The notes under the pieces are model-generated. The model searched no databases. It saw only the letters and a program-made list of their open reading frames with translations, and was not told the DNA's origin. A program made the translations under genes and the position numbers. This document shows, piece by piece, positions 5,128 to 11,233 of a stretch of 11,233 nucleotides of DNA. How positions within the stretch are numbered: position 1 is the first letter of the stretch; each line of letters begins with the position of its first letter. Origin of the DNA: Actinomycetota bacterium (lineage in GTDB: Bacteria; Actinomycetota; Humimicrobiia; Humimicrobiales; Humimicrobiaceae); the NCBI GenBank assembly GCA_023379515.1, contig JAMCQQ010000031.1, forward strand, positions 1-11,233, written 5' to 3'.

Positions 5128-6009
5128 ATGTATAAGGGGAAGAGACTAGTTAAAACTACAATAACAGTTTTGATACTGTTATTGCCTGCGGTGATATTAA
5201 GATTGTTTACAAGCTTATACCCATTTTTAAGAACAGCATATATCAGTTTCAAAGACTATGACATAAGCAGAGGCACAAATTTTTTTAATGGCATAGGAAA
5301 TTATATTCGAATAACAAAAGACATAGTTGTAGTTAATAGTATTTCTTTTACAGTTCTTTTTGTAGTTTTGTCAACAATTGGAGAAGTATTCCTGGGCTTG
5401 ATAGTTGCGTTAATATTAAATTCTAGGTCAAAATTTCAAAAGGTTGGAAGAACAGTAAATCTAATTCCATGGGCTATAGCTCCGATAGCAGGAGCGTTAA
5501 TATTTAGATGGTTATTTGATAGTGAATGGGGATTCGCTGGTTTCTTCCCCGAATTTATAACAAATTTTGTTTCAACTTCAAGTTTTTGGGGTGCCAGAAA
5601 TGCAGTTATTCTTGCAAATATTTGGAGAAATGTTCCTTTTATGGCTGTAATATTTCTTGCAAGTTTACAAAGCATACCATCTGAAATTTATGAAGCTGCC
5701 AAGGTTGATGGTGCAAATTATTTGCAGATATTTCGAAATATTACTATTCCCTTAATAAAACCAATGGTAACAATAGTTACCATACTGTATATTATTTGGC
5801 AATTGGCAGCTTTTGATATAATTTATGGTATGACAGGTGGTGGTCCTGGATATGCAACAGAGGTTCTTTCTCATAAAGTTTATATTAGTACATTTAGTGG
5901 ATTAAATTTTGGTTATGCTGCGGCAATTGGTATGGTATTATTTGTTATTGTGTCTGTTGTTGGTATTATTGGTTTTACTATATGGCGGAAACAAGAAGTA
6001 ACATTGTAA
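5128..6009 (+). CDS. Sugar ABC transporter permease, MalF/UgpA type
   Basis: The 293-residue inner-membrane protein forms half of the translocation channel. Six hydrophobic segments can be traced (about 10-28, 71-97, 110-129, 158-180, 213-233, 263-285). The cytoplasmic EAA loop that docks the ATPase reads 'EIYEAAKVDGANYLQIFRNI' with the expected E189-A-A-x3-G195. The loop 'MTGGGPGYATEVLSH' before the last helix is typical of MalF/UgpA-type permeases. It is followed after 26 bp by its partner permease. The start region has only a weak purine tract (GGAT, 8-11 bp before ATG); no better in-frame start follows. The MITE-like insertion just upstream may have altered initiation. No ATPase gene is present in the window, consistent with a shared MsmX/UgpC-like ATPase encoded elsewhere. 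Confidence 0.93.
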   Translation: MYKGKRLVKTTITVLILLLPAVILRLFTSLYPFLRTAYISFKDYDISRGTNFFNGIGNYIRITKDIVVVNSISFTVLFVVLSTIGEVFLGLIVALILNSRSKFQKVGRTVNLIPWAIAPIAGALIFRWLFDSEWGFAGFFPEFITNFVSTSSFWGARNAVILANIWRNVPFMAVIFLASLQSIPSEIYEAAKVDGANYLQIFRNITIPLIKPMVTIVTILYIIWQLAAFDIIYGMTGGGPGYATEVLSHKVYISTFSGLNFGYAAAIGMVLFVIVSVVGIIGFTIWRKQEVTL

Positions 6010-6035
6010 TTTAATAGGAGCTAAAAGTTCGATTT

Positions 6036-6875
6036 ATGAGAAAAAATACATATACAATTACAATTATTAAAATAATAATATTTATAATTTTTATTGTAGT
6101 ATGTTTATTACCTTTATACTGGTTGATTAAATCGTCTTTTACTACCGAGATTAATATGTACCGTAGTCCTCCGGAATTATTTCCATTATTTCCAGTATTT
6201 CGAAATTATATTAAATTATTTGAACGTATACCTTTTTTCAGATATTTAGTTAATTCGTTAATTATTTCTATTGGATCAGGCGTAGTGTCAGTATTTTTCG
6301 GCTTTCTTGCAGCATATGCACTTACAAGAATAAAATTTCGTGGTTCCAATATAATCTTAATTGTATTGTTATTATCTACAGCACTACCTCAAATATTAAC
6401 TTTGTTTCCATTATTTGAATTGTTCAATAGATTAAAACTTGTTAATACTTATCACGGTGTTATTATTTTAATAACAAGCTTACTTTTACCATTTACTATA
6501 TGGATAATGATTTCTTTCATTAGACAGGTCCCTTACGAAATTGAGGAAGCAGCTATAGTTGATGGGGCTTCACAGTTTACAATTATTATGAGAATTGTTT
6601 TTCCCTTGGTTTTACCAGGAATAGCATCTATGATGATTTTGAATTTCATAAGTAGCTGGAATGAATTACTTTATCCACTTATTTTTACAACTACTTTTGT
6701 TGCGAAACCTTTTAGTGTGGCTCTAGGTGAAATAATATTTGCATCGTCGTCTTTTGGTAGACCATGGGATTTAATAACAGCGTTGACTACTATTATGATT
6801 ATACCCCCAATTTTATTGATAATATTTTTCCAGAGATATATTATTAGCGGTTTAACCAGAGGATCTATAAAATAA
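6036..6875 (+). CDS. Sugar ABC transporter permease, MalG/UgpE type
   Basis: The 279-residue protein pairs with the upstream permease. The first membrane helix (about 8-30) ends in 'LLPLYWLIKSSF', a usual MalG-type opening. Further segments lie at about 70-95, 105-128, 140-163, 187-210 and 245-266. The EAA loop is 'EIEEAAIVDGASQFTIIMRI' with E171-A-A-x3-G177, and the end 'FFQRYIISGLTRGSIK' is the conserved tail of this family. AGGAG at 6016-6020 lies 15 bp before the ATG, longer than usual, but no other in-frame start fits the first helix. Length is normal and no defect is seen. Confidence 0.93.
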   Translation: MRKNTYTITIIKIIIFIIFIVVCLLPLYWLIKSSFTTEINMYRSPPELFPLFPVFRNYIKLFERIPFFRYLVNSLIISIGSGVVSVFFGFLAAYALTRIKFRGSNIILIVLLLSTALPQILTLFPLFELFNRLKLVNTYHGVIILITSLLLPFTIWIMISFIRQVPYEIEEAAIVDGASQFTIIMRIVFPLVLPGIASMMILNFISSWNELLYPLIFTTTFVAKPFSVALGEIIFASSSFGRPWDLITALTTIMIIPPILLIIFFQRYIISGLTRGSIK

Positions 6876-6891
6876 AATATAATATTTATAA

Positions 6892-6927
6892 TATCATTTA
6901 TTTATTAATGTTATTTACTAAATGATA
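6892..6927 (+). other. AT-rich hairpin between permease and UroD-like genes
   Basis: TATCATTTA (6892-6900) and TAAATGATA (6919-6927) form a 9-bp stem with an 18-nt loop in the 86-bp gap. It is weak and lacks a following T-run, so it is not called a terminator. It may be an mRNA processing or stability element, or chance. Confidence 0.25.
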
Positions 6928-6961
6928 ATTTAAAAAAAATTTATTAAGAGAATATTATAAA

Positions 6962-8101
6962 ATGAATTGCAAAGAAAGATTTTTAAATACCTTAAGTTTT
7001 AAAAGTGTTGATAGGATCCCATATATGGAGTTTGGATTATGGCCACAAACAAGATTTAGGTGGGAAAATGAAGGTTTGATTAAAGATGCAATAGGTCACA
7101 ATGATGAAGATAATTATTTTCTCTACTCAGGCAATAGTTATTTTCAATTTGAAAAACAACAGTGGGTTGATGTTGAGACTTGGCTGCCATATCCTTGGAG
7201 ATCTGAAGAAGTTTTAGAAGAAAATGACAGGTATTTATTTTATATTGATAATGTTGGAAGAAAAAGAAAAGCTTTAAAAACAGGAACTCTAAACAGTGCA
7301 AGAACCAGCATGGATGAATTTTTAGAATATCCAGTTAAAGATAGAGATTCTTTTTTGCAGCATAAGAAAAATTTTGAAGGAAATAACGAAAAAAGATATT
7401 TAGAAAATTATAATAAATTAAAATTAATTCAAGATATTGTCGATGAACCAATAAATCTACTTCCTCCCAGGGAGCGTTTTGGTTTTTATAGCATGTTAAG
7501 AAGCTGGATAGGCACAGAAGCTCTATCATATATGTTTTATGATAATCCACTCTTAATTAATGAGGCAATAGAGTTTTTAACTGAATATGGAATTGGTATT
7601 TTAAAAAGAGCAATAAAAGAAATAAAATGTGATTTTATAGATATTCATGAAGATATGTGCTATAAAAATGGCCCCCTGGTTTCTCCAGAAATATTTAAAA
7701 AATTTTTTCTTAAAAGTTATAAAAAGTTTATTGAATTTTTAAAGTCCAATGGTATAAAAATAGTTTTAGTGGATACTGATGGCAACTTTGAAGTTTTGAT
7801 CCCATTATTCTTAGAAGCAGGTGTTGATGGATTCTGGCCTCTGGAGGTAGCATCAGGCATGGATCCTGTTATGTTGAGAAAAAAATATGGAAAAGCATTT
7901 TCTATTAGTGGTGGAATAGATAAACGAGTAATTGCAGCAGGTAAAAGAGAAATTGATATTGAATTGAAAAGGTTAACTCCTGTTATAGAAGAAGGTGGTT
8001 ATATTCCTACCCTGGATCATGCGGCTCCCCCGGATATTTCTTTTAAGAATTTTATGTATTATATTGACCTAAAAAGAAAAATAATTTTTGGAAATTATTA
8101 A
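6962..8101 (+). CDS. Uroporphyrinogen decarboxylase (UroD)-family protein of unknown substrate
   Basis: The 379-residue cytoplasmic protein has the TIM-barrel pattern of the UroD/MtaA superfamily: N-terminal 'VDRIPYMEFGLW', 'DFIDIHEDMCYKNGPLVSPE' (H229-E-D231), 'IVLVDTDGNFEVLIPLFLEAGVDGFWPLEV' (D271-T-D273), 'ISGGIDKR' (314-322) and 'IPTLDHAAPPDISF'. Family members include haem-pathway UroD and the zinc-dependent corrinoid methyltransferases MtaA, MtbA and CmuA. The zinc-ligating His-x-Cys of MtaA appears to be replaced by Asp-x-Asp, and its later Cys is not seen. The N-terminus also lacks the UroD 'MRQAGR' signature. It is therefore probably neither. Similar proteins recur in bacterial sugar operons without a proven reaction. 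Its place between transporter and glycosidase suggests a catabolic role. The start has only a weak AAGAG upstream. Confidence 0.85.
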   Translation: MNCKERFLNTLSFKSVDRIPYMEFGLWPQTRFRWENEGLIKDAIGHNDEDNYFLYSGNSYFQFEKQQWVDVETWLPYPWRSEEVLEENDRYLFYIDNVGRKRKALKTGTLNSARTSMDEFLEYPVKDRDSFLQHKKNFEGNNEKRYLENYNKLKLIQDIVDEPINLLPPRERFGFYSMLRSWIGTEALSYMFYDNPLLINEAIEFLTEYGIGILKRAIKEIKCDFIDIHEDMCYKNGPLVSPEIFKKFFLKSYKKFIEFLKSNGIKIVLVDTDGNFEVLIPLFLEAGVDGFWPLEVASGMDPVMLRKKYGKAFSISGGIDKRVIAAGKREIDIELKRLTPVIEEGGYIPTLDHAAPPDISFKNFMYYIDLKRKIIFGNY

Positions 8102-8206
8102 AATTTTCTTTTTTTTAAATTATATGTAATTAAGTAATAAAATATTCGATTTTTACAAAAAACCGTTTTTATTTTTTATTAATTTATTTATAAAAATTTA
8201 CTTTTT

Positions 8207-10639
8207 ATGAAAGAAGTAATAAAAATGTTAGAAGAGTCAAAGTCCAACAAATTTAACAAAGTCGATAAGATTTTATCACATGTAATTGGTAATAATAAAG
8301 TTGATTTTATTTGTCTAACTGATACTGAAGAAAAAATTAATATTGGTTTTGAATTTTGTAGTTCTGATGTATTACATTTTGTTATGTCTCCTCGAGAATT
8401 AACCAAATCATTACTTAATTATATGATTGTAAGAAAAGATTTTCCTAGAATTAATTTTAATGTGGTTGAGGATAATAAATATTTTTTAATTAAAACAGAA
8501 AAAATTATTGTAAAGATAAATAAAGATCCCTGGGAATTTTTTATCACTGACATTAATAACAAATTAATTTTTAAAGCAGATAGAAGCGATCTTTATGTCA
8601 CCAGAGATCTCAAAATAGAACCATTAGGATATTATACTTCAAATAATGGTGAAGTATTAAGTACAGTTGAATCATTTAATATTAATCCAGACGAACACTT
8701 CTATGGATTTGGAGAAAAATTTACAGATCTTGATAAAAGAAGACAGAACATTATATCCTGGGCAGAGGATGCCTTTGGTGTTGGGACAGAAAAATCATAT
8801 AAAAATATACCTTTCTTTATGAGCACTAATGGATATGGGATTTTTATAAATTCAACTTGCTTAATTAATTATAAAATGGGATGCCAGTCATTAATTTCTG
8901 CTACAATTAGTATCGAAGATTCAAAACTTGATTTTTATGTATTCTGCCATCCATCTTTTAAAGAAATTATAAACAAGTATACCGATTTAACTGGAAAACC
9001 ACCTGTTCCACCCAAATGGTCTTTTGGTCTTTGGACAGCAGGTTATGGTTATAGAGACCAAAAAGGTGCTATTTCAGTTTGTGAGGAGTATAGAAAATGT
9101 GATATACCCTGTGATGTAATTAGTCTGGATCCATTCTGGTTAGATGGAGATAGATGGTGTAATTTGCAGATTAATAAACACTCATTCCCAGATTTTAAAG
9201 GTTTTATAAATCTGCTAAAAGAAAAGGGTTTTAATGTATGTCTATGGGAAGAACCATATGTATCAAATGCAAGTCCTGTTTATAAAGAAGGTAAAGAACT
9301 TGGTTATTTTGCGCTTAGATCTGATGGTTCAGTATATGAAATTCAGATGCCTTTTCATTTATTCCCACCTGATGGTCCTATTGATTGGAACGAGATTGAA
9401 AAAGCCCCCCTTACCCCTGCCTGTGGTGTAGTTGATTTTACTAATCCAAAAGCTTTTCGCTGGTGGCAGGAAAAACATAAACCTTTAATAGAAATGGGCG
9501 TTGCAGTATTTAAAACTGATATGGGTGAATATGCACCTAAAGACGCTATATATTTTAATGGAATAACAGGTAAAGAAGTTCACAATCTATATGGATTGCT
9601 TTATAATAGGGCTGTTTTTGAAGCTACCGCAGAATTTAGTGGAAGAAAAGCACTTGTTTGGGGTAGAACTGCATATGCTGGTTCACAGAGATATCCACTA
9701 AACTGGGGAGGGGATCCTGGTTGTGATTATTCCAGTCTGGCTTGTACGTTACGAGGTGGATTAAGCATAGGTTTATCTGGAATAGCATTTTGGAGCCATG
9801 ATATTGCAGGTACCGGACCCTTTGAACCATCACCTGATTTATTTATTCGCTGGGCACAGTTTGGATTATTCAGTTCGCACTCACGTTTACATGGTTTACA
9901 GCCAAGGGAACCCTGGTATTATGGCGAAAAGGCAGTAGAGGTTTTTAGAAAATATGCAAAATTAAGATATCGTCTCATACCTTATATTTATTCATATGCG
10001 CATATAGCAGAAAAAACAGGACTTCCTGTTATAAGGCCTTTAATTCTGGAATTTCAAAACGATCCTAACACTTATGATAAAGATTTGGAATATTTATTCG
10101 GCCAGGAGTTCCTGGTTGCTCCAATATATAATGAAAATGGCGAAAGAATGGTATATTTACCTGAAGGTATCTGGATTGATTATTGGACTAAAAAAGAATT
10201 CAGTGGGCCCATCAGCCTTGAATACAGTGCTAAGTTGGATATCCTACCATTATTTGTAAAAGGTGATTCAATAATACCAATGGGCCCAGAAATGAACTAT
10301 GTTGGGGAAAAACCTTTAGATCCAATTACGCTGGATATTTATATTTACAATAAGGCATCATTTACACTATATGACGATGATGAAGTTATAACCTTCAACT
10401 GCATGCGAACTAACAATAATATAAATTTAACTATTAAAGGAGATAAAATACCCAATAGAAAATACATACTTCATTTTAATAATATTGCCTCAATTAAACA
10501 GGTTAAGTTAGATAATAAGCCGCTTTTAAAAGTAGAAGGGAAAAGTGAATTTAACTTATCCGAATATTGTTACTTCATCAATAATAATTTGGTAACTATA
10601 AAGATTTCAAAACCAGGAAATATAGAATTGCAATTATGA
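8207..10639 (+). CDS. Glycoside hydrolase family 31, alpha-xylosidase/alpha-glucosidase-like
   Basis: The 810-residue enzyme should remove alpha-linked xylose or glucose from an imported oligosaccharide. No signal peptide is seen, so it acts in the cytoplasm. The layout follows E. coli YicI: N-terminal beta-sandwich (to about 265), (beta/alpha)8 barrel from 'PPKWSFGLW', then C-terminal beta domains. The nucleophile is D438 in FKTDMGE, and the acid/base D503 in 'QRYPLNWGGD'; their 65-residue gap is close to YicI's 66. The YicI xyloside-site pair Cys307-Phe308 reads Pro309-Phe310 here, and the YicI Lys414 equivalent, K436, is kept. Compared with YicI there are about 20 extra residues around 380-405 before 'VVDFTNP'. 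ATG 8207 has no Shine-Dalgarno; ATG 8225 follows GAAAGAAG at 8 nt and may be the real start. It is not YihQ-like sulfoquinovosidase by these motifs. Confidence 0.9.
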   Translation: MKEVIKMLEESKSNKFNKVDKILSHVIGNNKVDFICLTDTEEKINIGFEFCSSDVLHFVMSPRELTKSLLNYMIVRKDFPRINFNVVEDNKYFLIKTEKIIVKINKDPWEFFITDINNKLIFKADRSDLYVTRDLKIEPLGYYTSNNGEVLSTVESFNINPDEHFYGFGEKFTDLDKRRQNIISWAEDAFGVGTEKSYKNIPFFMSTNGYGIFINSTCLINYKMGCQSLISATISIEDSKLDFYVFCHPSFKEIINKYTDLTGKPPVPPKWSFGLWTAGYGYRDQKGAISVCEEYRKCDIPCDVISLDPFWLDGDRWCNLQINKHSFPDFKGFINLLKEKGFNVCLWEEPYVSNASPVYKEGKELGYFALRSDGSVYEIQMPFHLFPPDGPIDWNEIEKAPLTPACGVVDFTNPKAFRWWQEKHKPLIEMGVAVFKTDMGEYAPKDAIYFNGITGKEVHNLYGLLYNRAVFEATAEFSGRKALVWGRTAYAGSQRYPLNWGGDPGCDYSSLACTLRGGLSIGLSGIAFWSHDIAGTGPFEPSPDLFIRWAQFGLFSSHSRLHGLQPREPWYYGEKAVEVFRKYAKLRYRLIPYIYSYAHIAEKTGLPVIRPLILEFQNDPNTYDKDLEYLFGQEFLVAPIYNENGERMVYLPEGIWIDYWTKKEFSGPISLEYSAKLDILPLFVKGDSIIPMGPEMNYVGEKPLDPITLDIYIYNKASFTLYDDDEVITFNCMRTNNNINLTIKGDKIPNRKYILHFNNIASIKQVKLDNKPLLKVEGKSEFNLSEYCYFINNNLVTIKISKPGNIELQL

Positions 10640-10670
10640 TTTTAATAATAAATATTAAGAGGTTTAATTC

Positions 10671-11216
10671 ATGAAAGCAGCAATATTAGAAAAAATAAAG
10701 ACCTTAGTAGTCAAAGATATTCCTATTCCACATTATGGTGATGATGAAGTACTGGTAAATATTAAAGAAGTTGGTCTGTGTGGAAGTGATGTCCATTTTT
10801 ATAATAATGGTAGAATTGGAGATTTTATAGTAAAAAAACCACTTATACTTGGTCATGAGAGTTCGGGAATAATTGCTAAAATCGGAAAAAATGTAAATGG
10901 TTTTAAAATAGGAGATAGGGTTTCAGTAGAAGCAGGTTTGCCGTGCTATAAATGCTATTTTTGTAAAACTGGTAAATATCATTTATGTAATAACATTGCT
11001 TTTTTGGCACCACCACCTTACAACGGTGCATTTGTGGAATATATGAAATATGATCCAAATTTCTTATTTAAAGTATCTGATGATGTAAGCTTTACAGAAG
11101 CAGCTTTAGCTGAGCCATTATTCGTTGGTTATAGTTACGCAACAAGAGCTGAAGTTAAAGCCGGTGATTATGTATGTATTTTAGGATCTGGTCCAATAGG
11201 ATTAGCATGCGGATAA
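10671..11216 (+). CDS. Zinc-dependent polyol (sorbitol/xylitol-type) dehydrogenase, interrupted by an in-frame stop
   Basis: The medium-chain dehydrogenase/reductase would oxidise a sugar alcohol or sugar with NAD(P). Catalytic zinc ligands are visible: C37 in 'GLCGSDVHFY', H62-E63 in 'LGHESSG' and E148 in 'LAEPL'. Structural zinc cysteines are C92, C95, C98 and C106. The Rossmann motif 'ILGSGPIG' begins at 170, then the frame reads LACG and meets TAA at 11214-11216. Family members have about 340-350 residues, so only the catalytic domain and start of the cofactor domain are encoded before the stop. After it, the same frame continues LAYMY to the edge, so a nonsense change is possible, as is an indel or an end-of-contig error. 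Shine-Dalgarno AAGAGG (10657-10662) sits 8 bp before the ATG, 31 bp after the glycosidase. Confidence 0.85.
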   Translation: MKAAILEKIKTLVVKDIPIPHYGDDEVLVNIKEVGLCGSDVHFYNNGRIGDFIVKKPLILGHESSGIIAKIGKNVNGFKIGDRVSVEAGLPCYKCYFCKTGKYHLCNNIAFLAPPPYNGAFVEYMKYDPNFLFKVSDDVSFTEAALAEPLFVGYSYATRAEVKAGDYVCILGSGPIGLACG

Positions 11217-11233
11217 TTGGCATATATGTATTT

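Noticed and set aside
8102..8206. AAAAAC-C-GTTTTT with T-rich sequence, considered as a terminator between the UroD-like and GH31 genes
   Set aside because: A one-base loop cannot fold, and the sequence is simply AT-rich. No other structure was seen in this gap.
1..11233. CRISPR arrays, tRNA or rRNA genes, and phage or defence genes
   Set aside because: No regularly spaced repeats, tRNA-like cloverleaf or relevant protein motifs were found on either strand by reading.

Overview
The window is a low-GC (roughly 30% by eye) bacterial segment. Bacterial features are Shine-Dalgarno-led genes, a lipoprotein signal peptide on the solute-binding protein, a SorC-type repressor and an IS1182-type insertion sequence. 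No gene fixes the taxon. An MtrA-like corrinoid protein fragment, a UroD-like protein inside a sugar operon and a Thr/Ala-rich lipoprotein linker together suggest an uncultured anaerobe (Atribacterota- or Clostridia-like). That is inference only.

Layout. Positions 2-133 hold the tail of a methyltransferase, probably ArsM-like. A 49-residue unknown protein follows at 394-543, with a 17-bp palindrome upstream. On the minus strand there is then a three-part block: a 5'-truncated mtrA-like gene (605-1121), an apparently complete IS1182-family element (1122-2857) with 11-bp perfect terminal repeats, and a SorC-family regulator cut off in its effector domain (2858-3319). The element carries a full-length DDE transposase, an overlapping AbrB-like small gene, a near-consensus promoter whose -35 box lies in the terminal repeat, and an 18-bp palindrome at the predicted start of transcription. 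The two IS ends lie in different genes and there is no target duplication, so this is a rearrangement or deletion junction rather than a simple insertion.

A divergent control region of about 300 bp (3320-3618) follows. It holds a candidate operator, a candidate promoter, an AT-rich 11-bp tandem repeat and several Shine-Dalgarno-like motifs without start codons. It leads into a plus-strand operon: sugar-binding lipoprotein, two MalF/MalG-type permeases, a UroD-family protein of unknown substrate, a GH31 glycosidase most like alpha-xylosidase YicI, and a zinc-dependent polyol dehydrogenase that meets an in-frame stop 17 bp before the window ends. No ABC ATPase is present, so a shared one encoded elsewhere is expected.

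A 116-bp MITE-like element (4988-5103) with perfect long terminal repeats and a 7-bp target duplication sits between the binding-protein and first permease genes, where its transcript would form a long hairpin.

Taken together, the operon would import an alpha-linked oligosaccharide or glycoside, hydrolyse it in the cytoplasm and oxidise a released sugar or polyol. The UroD-like protein is the unexplained step. The operon's adjacent regulator has lost its ligand-sensing half to the IS-associated rearrangement.
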